From contig NW_006768765.1 in assembly GCF_000204055.1 (NCBI RefSeq), forward strand, positions 1,470,236-1,534,235: 64,000 nt of DNA, given 5' to 3'. A model generated the notes under the pieces. It did not search any database, was not told where the DNA came from, and was given only the letters and a program-made list of their open reading frames with translations. Both the position numbers and the translations under genes were made by a program. The stretch comes from Melampsora larici-populina 98AG31. Lineage: Eukaryota; Basidiomycota; Pucciniomycetes; Pucciniales; Melampsoraceae. Positions within the stretch are counted from its first letter, which is position 1; each line of letters begins with the position of its first letter. This document shows, one piece after another, positions 22,689 through 33,796 of this stretch.

Positions 22689-25600
22689 CTACTTGGATGG
22701 ATTAGATTTAGATTTCAAACTAGTTGAGTTTACAGGAGTAGTAGAAGATGATGAGTTTTGATGACAAGGAGATGGAAGTTGAACCCCATATCCAACCCAA
22801 GCATCAAGATAACCACAACCATGAATAGGTACATAAAACCCTATAGAATCATTAGATTGAAATCCCACATTCTCATCTACCATAGATGGTGTTGAAGTTG
22901 ATGGAATTGGTTTCAAGATGATAGGGGGACCAATAGGTGATAATTGAGGTAAATCTTGGGTATTATAACTTTCATGTCCTTCTGGTCCGTTACCTCTAAT
23001 CTTAGATGGTGGGAATGGTTCGATTGATTCAAGTTCAGTTTGGTTGATCATCCCTGTTGTTGTACTCTTGCCTCCTGTTTTCCATTTTGAAAGTGGTGCT
23101 TCATATATATATTGTGGTAAGTTTATGGATAATTCTTTGGATTTCTTTCTACAACTTCCTTGACTAGTTCTAGCATCAGGACTTAATCAAATCAAAAATC
23201 ATTCATCAGCCAAATCCATCAAAAAATGATCAAACCAAAATCAATTAGAAGAGTTTCTTTTCTTCCCCTTTGGGACGGGGATAGGTTTGCAAAGAGATTT
23301 TAAGTTTACCTAATGTAACCAGATTGAAGTCCAAGTTGATAATTCCACATTGGATTAGGTGGATTGTCTTGTAAGATTGAATGTGAGATTTTCCAAGTCC
23401 AAAAAAATGAATTGATTAATGAATCTTGAGTGGTTTTACCTAATTCAATAAATGAATCTTTTGATGATTTGGTCCATTTTCTATGATCATTCCAATAACT
23501 AAAAAGTAATTCTTTTTGTTAGTTTTTGATCTTTGATTCCATCTTTTTTGTACTTACCTACAATCACCTATCTTTGGGATTTTAGGATCTGGTGAAGATG
23601 GGCTTGGATATGTTCCATCAAATCGACTACCTGATCCTACATTGTTTACAAATCTAATTTTCAAAGAATTCATTCTTCATCATCAATTTCTCTAACACAT
23701 CAAAACAAGATATTCCATGAAACTCACATTCCACAATCGTTCACAGCCAACCTAAAAACCAAATCAAAGAAAATCATTCATATTTTCCAAAAAAATAAAT
23801 CTAGTTTTTCAAAATCTCATCACTCACGACCATTCACCAGCAATAGCTAAACCAAAACTATCCATTGTAAAGTTTTGATGAGCAGACCATTGTTTACAAG
23901 GTTTAAATGAATTTGTCTCAAGACTATCATTATTTTGTGAACCAAAACATAAGTATGGATGTGTATCAAGTCCGACTCGATCTGATCCATTCATAAACCC
24001 TGACCATGGATTCTTTAATGTAGAACCAATACCTGAAACTCCTTGAAATCCATCATGAAACACTATGAACGGTCCATTTCCTTCTCCTTGACCACCTATG
24101 CTTCTAATCAATTTATATGACTCATAATACCTAAATCAGATTTCCTTACTTTATTAATTTATATGAACTTCAAAGGAATTAAGATTTGAAGATGTTTCAT
24201 TCTTTGTGAGAAAAATAGCTCACCAAGATCTTAAAGCAGCACTTGTAATAGATCCAATCTTAGGTTCATTTAAAACTGAGAACATAGGTACTACATTTTT
24301 ATATTTAGGTTGACTGATGAATTGGGTTAAAGTCATGATATAATTTAATGTTCTTTGTGCATTTACAATTCCCATTGGACCAGCAAGAAAGTTAATTTGT
24401 TTTCCTTGTCTTCCAGAATGATTCCATCCATTCTGTTTTTTAAAAGAATAAGTTAATAAAATGAAAATCATTAGAAAAAAATGTGATGTTCAATTCTTAA
24501 ACTTACTTGTGAACCAGGAACAGCATGTAAATCTAAATTAAGCCTTAATCCATATTTCCTTGCCCAACCAAAAGCTTTATACAAATATTTCCAAGAAACA
24601 CCAGATTGAAATGGTTCATCCTCTTGACTTTCAATCAACCACCAACCAATCGGAATCCTAATCCAATTCAATCCAGCCGAAGCAATTTGAGCAAAATCTT
24701 CTTCTTTAATAAAATCTTTATAATGATCTTCTATGACATTTTTAGCTGAATCACCTAAAGTTTTGATTAAACTCCATTCATCTATTGGTGGGTTTTCTGA
24801 TTTGATGTAGGGTTCAAATAGGTATGGTGTGATGAATGGTTCAATGACTAACCAACCTCCTAGGTTGACTCCACGGATTTGATGCTTGTTGTAATCCCAT
24901 GGTTCTTCTAGTGATGGTTGATCAGCTTGTGGTCTTGCAGTATCATTGAATGGAATTGAGACCCAAGTACCTCCTAAAGTGTTATTATATCTAAACACTT
25001 TACCTTCATCTGTCTTCAGTAGTCATTTTTTTATCACATTCATCATTCAATTTTTACATATCCAAACGTAAAGCATTTGGAAGTTGATAAGTTTTATACT
25101 ACTTACAGTGATCAAATCTCCTCCTTTTCCCCAAAGTGCTTTATTTTTTGAATTTGGAAGTAGAGTTCCATTTTTAATGAGAAACTTCCAAAGGATAAAA
25201 GTCACTGCACAGATGAGGATCAAAATGATCAATAAGATGATCTTCCATATTGCACATTTCTTATTGTTTGAATTTTTCTTGGTCACCTAAATATGAAGAA
25301 AAAGTAAATGATATCAAGAATAAGATGAGTAAAGGTTTGATTGATTGAAGAACTTTGGATCAGAAATCATCATTTGAGGGATTTCACAAATCTTCTTGGT
25401 CTGGTATTCTATGAAAAAAACACTAACCATGGCTGGTATCCTAGATTTCACCATAGAGTTCCTAAGTGATTTTCTAATATTAAGATCTTTAGTAACACCA
25501 GGAGTCTCAGGTTGATTAAAAATATCAAATTCAGTATACCTAGATGTGTTAGGTACTCTAAATGACATTCTAGTTTTCAAATCACCCGATCTAACTGCAT

Positions 25601-25811
25601 CTTCTTCACAATACAAATGCCAATCAAGATTTCCAACTGATGATTCAAGTTCTCTTTCTATACCTGAATCTGATTGCCATTGTGAATCTCGATGAGGATC
25701 ATCATATATCCATGTTTTCGTAAGTTCTGATCTTTGGAATCTATATTGGTCTTCTCTTTCGTATCCTTGGTTTGATCTTTCTTCATGTCTTTGATGGTTT
25801 GGTTTTGACAT
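22689..25811 (-). CDS. Glucan 1,3-beta-glucosidase, GH5, type II membrane protein
   Basis: Exo-beta-1,3-glucanase of the EXG/ExgD type that trims beta-1,3-glucan at the cell surface. Exon 1 (from 25811) encodes a hydrophilic cytosolic tail of about 128 residues (MSKPNHQRHEERS...). The next exon carries a single signal anchor (IWKIILLIILILICAVTFIL), so the catalytic domain would lie outside. The GH5 core follows: IRGVNLGGWLVIEPFITP, WIRIPIGWW, LDLHAVPGSQ, NGWNHSGRQG, the acid/base Glu in MFSVLNEPK and the nucleophile Glu in AIAGEWS, then NDCG and FFWTWKI. The C-terminus is Ser/Pro-rich to the stop at 22689. About nine exons with GT-AG introns; exact borders are by eye. Both catalytic Glu residues and the flanking motifs are intact, so it looks functional. 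The family is certain; the exact paralogue is not. Confidence 0.88.
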
Positions 25812-27032
25812 TTCATTTGAAAAATAATGGGGTTTACAACTTCTTTTAGGGAGATCCTTGGAACTCTCTCTCTAATGATCCCTCTCTATATCCTTGGTAC
25901 TCAAGCTAGAGATAATCAGAATCCAGTTTACATTCAGTAAGCAACAGAAAATCTTGTATTGAGAGAACTGAGCTGTAGGTTGAAAAACTTACTAGTATTG
26001 TTTGATTCACAGGAATTCTTGAAAAAAGAAAACGATGGTGATGTTGATGATGATTTTCTGGTAAGAGTTTTTCGATTTGAATTTGAAAAAGATCAACTGA
26101 GATTGGTTGTTATTCACAATTGTTTACAATTTCTGTTTGAAAGTAAAAAAAACTTTTAATGAGAATTGATAGAAGTTCAGAGGTGTATTATAAACAATCC
26201 GATTTGAATATTTTTGTCTTTGAGGAACATTTTGTTTTACCAAGATTAAAAAATATGAATAGGATTTGTATGAATTACATTTTTTTTGGTTGAAATTCTG
26301 AAGCTGTGTTTGTGTAAGATAGAAGTCGAGATTTGTAGGTTGGCAAGGTGAACAAAGGTTTTTAGGGAGAAAACAAAACGAGAACTGATCTACCGATGGA
26401 TTGAAGGTTTTGTTGGTTTCCAAGATCAATTTTTATAACGATATGGAGTCAGATCGAAGTCATCCTCAAAGGAAATCGAATTCAGATCCATCGAACCTTT
26501 AGACAGATAGAATTCACACTGGATTATTCTTCAGCTTTTGAAAGAACCTTTTAAAGTTCACGAATAGAATGTATGCACACTACAATCTTCAAGGAGAAAG
26601 AGAACTGAACTCCATTTCATCATGAAGATGATATCTTCTCAGATCGACTTGACAAACTTGTATCACCCTCGTACGTCAATCATAGAAGACGGCTGAAGAC
26701 GGGGCCTGGTGAAAGGACGAGGTATAATCGCCCTGTAAGTCTGATTATCTGGCGCGGTAGGACGTGGAAAAAATGGTCCACTGCCCACTTCACCGATAAC
26801 TAAATATTCCATTTAACTTGCAAGGTGAGTCACACGCGCTCGCAAGATTGCATGAGTGAAGTCTACGATTGATCTCGCGATTGATTTGTCAGGAAGTAGA
26901 TCAAAGGATCTTAAGCCGGAGGTTCCTTCAGCCGGTCTTTTTCAAGATTATTCATAGGTTCAATGTAAGTGGTTTATGCCAATTGAGATGATAATGAATC
27001 AGAGAAATAACACGAAATAGCGAAGATTGAAT
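25812..27032. other. No gene seen; glucanase upstream region
   Basis: Should contain the glucanase promoter and 5' UTR. ORFs at 25959-26159 and 26124-26429 are AT-rich and unlike coding sequence. Nothing else was recognised. Confidence 0.4.
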
Positions 27033-27335
27033 TACAGTAGATTTCAAAAAGAATGAAATCATGAAAAGCAAATATTTCAAAAGTGTTACCATCTTGAGCG
27101 GCGCAAACCGCAGCCACCTGTCAGATCTGCCAGATGTGGTAGGCCCATCCCGCACATCTTCTCAGATATCTGTCACGCATGAAATATACAGGGTCCTAAA
27201 AAAGCCCAGGGACTTGAAAAAAGAGAAAGCAAACCTTTCATGGTTCACCGGCTTTCACCTCTGTCCCCCATCTTGATCGAACACACCCAACCGAGTTTCT
27301 TTTCCATCCTGCTTCATCAGCCCCTCACCCCGATA

Positions 27336-28485
27336 ATGGGGTTTCAATCTTACTCCGAGGATCTCAAGCTCCTGGCCACCCGGATGGCCATCGACGGCGT
27401 TAGTCTTGATGAGATCAATGTGACCTTACGAACATCGATTTCTCCAGCTTCGCTTTGGCGATGGAAGCAACTTTTGATTCATACCAACCGTGTTGTGCAT
27501 GACCCTATGGATTATCAGCGCCGAGGCCGCCCTCATGTATTGTCAGACGATCAACTCGAGGTGCTCAAAGAACTAGTCATTCACTCACCCTCTGTGTACC
27601 TCGACGAATTACAGCGCCGCATGTTTGCTATCACCGGCGAATCTATCTCGCGTTCTACACTCTCTCGCGAGCTACATGAGCGCCTAGGCCTATCACACCT
27701 GGTCACTCGAGGCGTCCATCCGGGTCAATCAGAAGACGATCGAGCTGATTATATGATCCGGGTCGCCGGAATTCCTCCTGAGTATATGGTGTTCATTGGT
27801 AAGTTCGTGATGTCTATTGTTGATGGCTGTCGAAGATTTGAAAACTGATGGGAATGGTCTTTTATCAGATGAGTCTGGTATTAAGGGTATTGATTGTCTT
27901 CGCACTCGAAGCTGGGCCCCAACTGGCTCTTGTACAGTTCGTCAGACGCAGGAGACCGAGCAAGAGCACTGGACAATACTCCCTGCTGTGTGCGAACGGG
28001 GTATGATTGCGGCTGCAGTTCATGAAGGTCCTGTATCACGAGTTCATGTTGAGCTGTTTCTTGAACGCGAATTGGTAAGCTTACTACTATCTTGGTCTCT
28101 GGTGATTCCGGGTTGGTCCTGAACTTGCTTTGATTCATAGCTTCCAGTTATGAACCCTTATCCGGGGATCAATTCGGTCCTGGTGCTAGACAACGCCCGA
28201 ATACACCATGGGGGTGTGATCAAACAACTTTGTAGGGAAGCTGGTGTCCTCCTCGTCTACTTACCAGCTTATTCTCCCGACTTGAATCCGATCGAAAACG
28301 CTTTCTTTGTCACGAAGATGAATTTGAAACGCAATCAGGGTTTCTTTGAGGCAGAAGACAAGGGGGATTATATACTGCTCCTTGCCGCACGTGTCATGAC
28401 ACGTTCTCTTTTACAACCTCTGATTTCTCATTGTGGCTACACCACATCTTATTATTGGGATCGATACAATCAAAAATTTGTCTAA
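27336..28485 (+). CDS. Tc1/mariner transposase, DD34E, three exons
   Basis: Exons 27336-27798, 27869-28074 and 28141-28485 join in frame across GTAAGT...CAG and GTAAGC...TAG introns. The N-terminal half has helix-turn-helix text (YSEDLKLLATRMAIDGVSLD, SISPASLWRWKQ) and a second HTH with the linker RRGRPHVLSDDQ and STLSRELHERLGLS. The catalytic part has FIDESGI (first Asp, codon split by intron 1), VLVLDNARIHHG (second Asp) and YLPAYSPDLNPIENAF (Glu). There are 34 residues between the second Asp and the Glu, giving DD34E. No stop or frameshift was seen. The protein is about 335 residues, the usual size. ATG 27336 is chosen because MGFQSYSEDLK starts the conserved region; an in-frame ATG at 27240 would add 32 residues. 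Confidence 0.9.
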
Positions 28486-28732
28486 TGTTTTTGTGTTGAA
28501 TGTGCTAATCGGTGAGGGCTGAGATATAAGATTTAGCCTAGTATAATCTCTTGTATCCTTTTTATCCTCTTCAGTTTGTTCTTCCTGAACAACGTTGTAA
28601 ATTGGTGATTTGAAATTGTGAAACTGTATCAGTTCTGTTATTCTTGGTATAACTGAACTCGAGTTCGACAATGTGGCCTATGATTGCCTTTTGAAAGATT
28701 GAACCAAAAGAGTTTCTTTGAAACCGATCGAG

Positions 28733-28783
28733 TCAGTTCGATCGGACCGTCAGTTGATAGTACTAACGGTCTGATTGAACTGA
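28733..28783. repeat. Hairpin in the spacer between the two element genes
   Basis: TCAGTTC-ATC-GACCGT pairs with ACGGTC-GAT-GAACTGA around a loop of about 15 bases. It lies in the 700-bp spacer between the convergent transposase and accessory genes. A second, shorter hairpin GGTGTTGGTGTC/GACACC follows near 28813-28835. These could be terminator-like structures or the remains of another insertion. Confidence 0.55.
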
Positions 28784-29181
28784 CTTGCACCCTTGAGCTC
28801 ACACGAATAGCAGGTGTTGGTGTCTTTTTGACACCATGCGCCACCCAAACTAGTTTGCTGAGGGCTCAATAACGTAAGTGGTACACCAGTGGATAACTGA
28901 GGAGGTGAACGTTTATCGGTGAAACATTAGTCATGAACCTTTCTTGGTGAAACATTAGACATGAACCGAGAAAGGTATAATCACTCATCTACACGACGGT
29001 CAAGTGGCTGAAAGGATGGCACAAATATGTCATATTGGACATGAAGGGTGAACAAGGAAACCTTTCACTACACGTGTTATTTTGCATTTGGTTTGGCAAA
29101 CAGGCATGTAGGTACAGCATTGGCATAAAGACACAAGGAACAATGACAAAAGTGAAATGCTGTTCTACACTGCCTTGTGGA

Positions 29182-31169
29182 TCAAATTTCGCCATCACTG
29201 TCTTCGGTGGACTCTTCATCCGACTGACTACCATCCACACTGAATTCATTCTCGACTAAGATCTGGTAGTACTCCCGCGTGTGAGCCATGAGATCCATCG
29301 CAGTCCCCCAGGCGATACCAAAGCCAAGGAGATCTCGGGCGTTCAAAACGTCAGGGAATAGGAAACGATGAAACCCTTCGATTCCATGTTCAAGCAAACA
29401 GGAGCGTAACTCAATGATGTTTTGCTCCGGAATATGACAGAACCTCAAATACTTCTTCAAACTAGTTGTTCGGGCGAGGCGTTTGAGGGTGACGTAATCT
29501 ATGGTTATGTCAATGCCGTTCATTTCGGCATAACCGTATCTGACCACAACTGGCCGGTTGTCTTGCAATCGAGCTCGTTTCGGATTGGTCAACGGGGTGG
29601 TGGCCGATAGAGGACGCTTGGAATTGGTCCATTCAAACCCCTCGAGGTGGACAGGAGGTTTGTCCAACGTGACATCATCGGTTCCATTGGCCTGGTGAAC
29701 CCGCCAAGGTTAGAGTGATGAAGAGAGCAATAACGATATGAGGAAACAAAGTAGGAACCCAAGACCCACCAATTCCCTAGCCCAAATGATCATGTGTTCA
29801 AAAGTCAACTTCATCGTCTTGGTCAATTCGTCTTTGTCCACCAGTAGCAAGCCTTCCTTCCCATGGGTCAAACGAGACCCGTGATGTCTGTTCAACTCCT
29901 TCAGCCACTTTTTCTCCGCAGTCTCGGGAACAGTCCGTGCGATTTGCAAAGGAGTCGTTGTAGTTTTGTTTTGAGTATTCACGGCTATGATCGCAGCCTG
30001 ATCAAATGATAGATTCTGAGGAAACTGATTGGTCAGCTTATCAGTTTCTTAGTTGGAGTAAAAGAAAAAGAACTTACAGCATTCATTTGCGCTAAAGCCT
30101 TGATTGGATTGACCATTGATACCACTATACCAGCTGGTTTATCCGATTCGTTTTGGACCGCTTCAAAAAAAGCTTTGATATCGGCATCGCAAGTCAGCTC
30201 GTGACCTTTTCTTCGGTTCCAAGTCTTGCTTCCAGTGATGTAGACAGTGATGGTGACCGGATTGGTTGCATCCGCATTTTGGAAGATCAAACTGGCTCCC
30301 TCGCGCTTCTCGACTATATCAGCCAGGGAGAAAAGTCGTGTTTTCAAAGGGATGTACAAGTGGTTCAAGAGATCAAATTCGTGCTCGGAGTCCTTGATCT
30401 TGTAGTGTGTGTAAGTAGTCCGCGCTTTGGCCTTGATGCTGAGGGCTCCCTTCGTTAAGTCCACACCTCGGGCAAGGTACATGACAAACGAGACGGTGAG
30501 ATCCTTGTGAGTAATCGGAGGAGGAGTCGGAGCGGCCACTTTGGCTTTTCGTTTGACTAGAACCAACCCAATACAAGGTTAGGTTCAGTCCGTTCTGAAA
30601 TTATATATAATTTAATACCAGGCTTACCGGCGACTTTGGTAGGACTTGGCTCAGGAAGGATCTCATCTTCGTCGGGATTGATGACATCCTCATTGGACAA
30701 GATGTACTGGAATTCCGGACTCGCTTCCGGCTGATGTTGAAAAATTCCCGAAGGGGGATCAAGGCCGCCTGGGATGAGGTAAGGCCAGTTGCGAAGTTGA
30801 ACACCAGCTGGCCCGTTCCAATCGAGTAGGACCCCATTTTGCTCATGCCAATCACCGCTGCTACTGGTCCCATCAGGGACATCAGACGGGGCAGTCAAAA
30901 TGGGGGTGCCATCTGGGCCATCACGGAGCCTGACATCCCAATCGAGGTAGTTAGTGAAGTGGAAGCAAATAGGAAAAAAAACACACACACCAGAGATGGC
31001 TAGGGTTACTGTTCTCTTCGGTGAAAGCCCTGTTGTAATCATTGATGTGCTCTTGATTCTCTTCAGGAAAAGCCCCATTGTAAAATTCAACTTGGTGTTG
31101 AATGTCTTCGGAAAAAGCACCATTGTAATGCTCATCTTGGTGTTGACCTGATAAATTGTTTTGAGACAT
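29182..31169 (-). CDS. Second gene of the Tc1/mariner element, SAM-like C-terminus
   Basis: Five exons join on the minus strand. Exon 1 (from 31169) has three tandem 15-residue repeats with the core YNGAF-x-E-E, preceded by QHQDEH- or QEHIND-type text. Exon 2 is acidic and Pro-rich (LRDGPDGTPILTAPSDVPDG ... EDEILPEPSPTKV). Exon 3 starts with a basic patch (VKRKAKVAAPTPPP) and holds a beta-rich domain (KDLTVSFVMYLARG, ITVYITGSKTWN). Exon 4 contains HHGSRLTHGKEGLLL. Exon 5 has a basic NLS-like patch (NPKRARL) and a helical block TSLKKYLRFCHIPEQNIIEL ... LNARDLLGFGIAWGTAMDL, whose pattern resembles a SAM domain, ending in an acidic tail (SDEESTEDSDGEI). The function is unknown. It lies inside the transposon's inverted ends and is convergent with the transposase, so I infer a transposition accessory or DNA-binding partner, not a captured host gene, but neither is shown. 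Confidence 0.7.
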
Positions 31170-31992
31170 TTTTAAAAGCAATTAAGGATTTGCAGTTTAT
31201 GGAAAGCTTGGATAAAGAATAGTCAAAGCGGAAAAAATTGTGAGAACAAGGATGATGAAGCCGCGTGAGTGCGTTACTGAACGGGGTGGAGGGGACGGCC
31301 GGCGGCCAATTGAAACCAGTCATCAAATTTTTGGAACATATTGGGGGCCCTCCTGTCATTCGTGAAGACGTGCAAGGAGAAGGTCGATTACGTTCAAGAA
31401 GCGCTGAAGACCACCTGGCGTGACTAAATATTTGGCATGATCAGCGGGATGGGCCTGCCGGATCTGGCAGATCTGGGCAGTAGCTGCGGTGATGCGGCTC
31501 AAGATGTTGAAACTTGAAAAATATTTTGATTTCATGATTTCATTCTTTTTGAAATCTACTGTACAACAAAACTAATCAACAACACTCACGAGAGAGAGAG
31601 AGTCAAGAAGCCAAAAGAAAATTGAGAACAAGTTAGGGCCCGTTCGGCTGATTTGGCCAAAAAAAGTTACACAAAAACGAAATTTCAATCTGCCCATCAA
31701 AAACTCTTTTTGATGGGCGGATAGAGATTGTCGTTTTAGATTACCGAACAGTCGTCTAAAATGGTCAACGAAAGATCAAAATGATCATCGTTGACCGTTC
31801 ATCATCCATTTGACTGTTCGGTAACCATGAAATGAAATGAGTTTTTCGATCGAAACTTGAAAATCGATCGATTCTTTTTTAAACTCATCCATCCTTTCGT
31901 CACGGTCATCATCGACCAAAATCATCGTCCGTTGACCAAAATCATTGTCCCTTCTGTATCATCAGACAACAATTCCCGTGATTTAAAACATC

Positions 31993-33534
31993 ATGGAGCA
32001 CCGTCCACGCTCTTCCCTTCAATCTCTCACACCTGAGAAACGTGCCAAACATCAAAAACTGCTCAAACTACAGTTTCTCAAACAGCTTCTTGCTGTTCAA
32101 CACCAACAATTTCAAGTGTTTTGTTACTTTAGCACTGGTGTACAGGCCTGTGCAGCTCAAATCTTGCCTCATCTCACAAAAACTCCGCGTCTTACGTCCA
32201 TCCTCAGCGGTCAGGCTTGGATTGATGAGCTCATTGCTAGTCCAAACAACTCGGTTTTCTATGATAATCTTGGAATGAACAAACACGTTTTTTTCGAACT
32301 ACGTTCAGTACTCGAAGAAACTGGAATTTTATATGACTCTCGTTGGATCACCGGAACTGAGAAGTTGGCAATACTTATCTATACAGTCATTACCGGCCTG
32401 TCTAATCGTAAACTCCAGAACCGTTTTCAAAGATCGGCTGATACTATTTCCAAGTAATTCATTTATCATTGATTTTTTTTTATTTTCGAATTTTCTCATC
32501 ACTATTCTGACACGTCTTCTTTGGGCTAGGACAATCAATCACCTTGTTAAAGGAATCTCCAATCAAGGAGAATTACTTGCCAAATACATCACTCTTCCAA
32601 ATGCCAACACTCCTCACCCCGATACCTTTTCGGACAATATGAAGTTCATGCCGTATTTTAAAGACTGCATTGGTGCAATCGACGGTACACACATTCCGGT
32701 CACTCCGCCAGCTTCTGAATATATTCCTTTCTCTAATCGTAAAGGCTATACATCTCAAAATGTCCTTGCTGCGTGTAATTTCAATATGGAGTTTATTTAT
32801 CTATTAGTCGGAGCTGAAGGAAGTATGGCAGACGGTGCTCTTTGGACTTTGGCTCGAAGTCGTGATCTTACAATTCCAGCTGGAAAGTATTATCTTGGTG
32901 ACGCTGGCTTTGCTCTCACCGAAGATTGTATTGTTCCATATAGAAAAGTCCGTTATCATTTACGAGAGTGGGAAAAAAAAGGTTTCAAGTGAGTTTGTTT
33001 CTTTGTTCAACTTTTTGGTCATCAATCTCATACTTGTGTTTGTCTTTCTTCTTCTCACCACTCCTATCTTTTCATCTTAGACCAATGAATAAAGAAGAAC
33101 TATTCAATCTTTGACACGCTAGTGCACGTAACGTCATTGAGCGTATCTTTGGAGTTTGCAAGAAGCGCTTTAAGATCATGGCGCATGGGTGTGAATACAC
33201 CATCGAGATTCAAATTTCAATGGTCACTGTTATGTGCTTCATTCACAACTTCATTCGTGTTAAAGATCCAAAAGGTTCAGCTGAAGAATTCCCTCAATTT
33301 GGAGAAGGATTCATTCCCGACCCTCAAGATAATACGCAAGCGCCTACTCAAGAACAATCTGGTTATCTTCAAGAATTTGGTAGTAATGTTGATGGTAATA
33401 ACTACGCTAAACAACTCAGAGATCAAATTGCAGAAGACATGTGGGCAGATTATCAGAAAGAGATTGCAAGAAGAGAAAAGATAAATAAAAATAACCGAAA
33501 ACATCGGCAACCTCTTACGTTTCCTGATCTTTAA
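31993..33534 (+). pseudogene. PIF/Harbinger DDE transposase, one in-frame stop
   Basis: Exon 1 (31993 to about 32455) begins MEHRPRSSLQSLTPEKRAKH and carries the N-terminal region (FYDNLGMNKHVFFELRSVLE, RWITGTEKLAILIYTVITGL). Exon 2 has the DDE_Tnp_4 core: CIGAIDGTHIPV (first Asp) and AGKYYLGDAGFAL (second Asp). Exon 3, from near 33081, has ARNVIERIFGVCKKRFKIM (catalytic Glu) and an acidic tail ending at TAA 33534. A TGA at 33113 interrupts LFNL-HASARNVIE, where relatives have Arg, so a single CGA-to-TGA change is likely to have killed it. The introns are GT-AG. Apart from this stop the gene looks intact and rather young. Confidence 0.8.
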
Positions 33535-33696
33535 AGCATATGTAGCTATTGTGATTCTTATTTGGCAACTCTCATTAAAGTATTTTTAATTCATACATGT
33601 ATCATTTATCACAAGTATCATAACTATTTTTATCTTACATGTATCACAAGTCTCACTTATAAGTATTTTTATTTTGCATTCATTAATCAAATATTT

Positions 33697-33796
33697 NNNN
33701 NNNNNNNNNNNNNNNNNNNNNNNNNNNNNNNNNNNNNNNNNNNNNNNNNNNNNNNNNNNNNNNNNNNNNNNNNNNNNNNNNNNNNNNNNNNNNNNN
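33697..33796. other. Assembly gap, 100 N
   Basis: Exactly 100 N, the conventional placeholder for a scaffold gap of unknown size. The Harbinger transposase lies to the left and Helitron sequence to the right, so the linkage depends on scaffolding. Confidence 0.98.

Larger units (their letters stand above)
27035..31561. mobile_element. Two-gene Tc1/mariner element, 4527 bp
   Basis: The termini start CAGTAGATTTCAAAAAGAAT at 27035 and are mirrored at 31561. The inverted repeat continues, with changes, for about 120-130 bases (to about 27156 and from about 31434), including CATCTTGAGC, CAGATCTGCCAGAT and GGCCCATCCCGC blocks. TA flanks both ends (27033-27034 and 31562-31563). It holds a DD34E transposase on the plus strand and, convergent to it, a five-exon gene of unknown function. 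Both frames are open, so this may be an autonomous, recently active copy. Confidence 0.88.
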
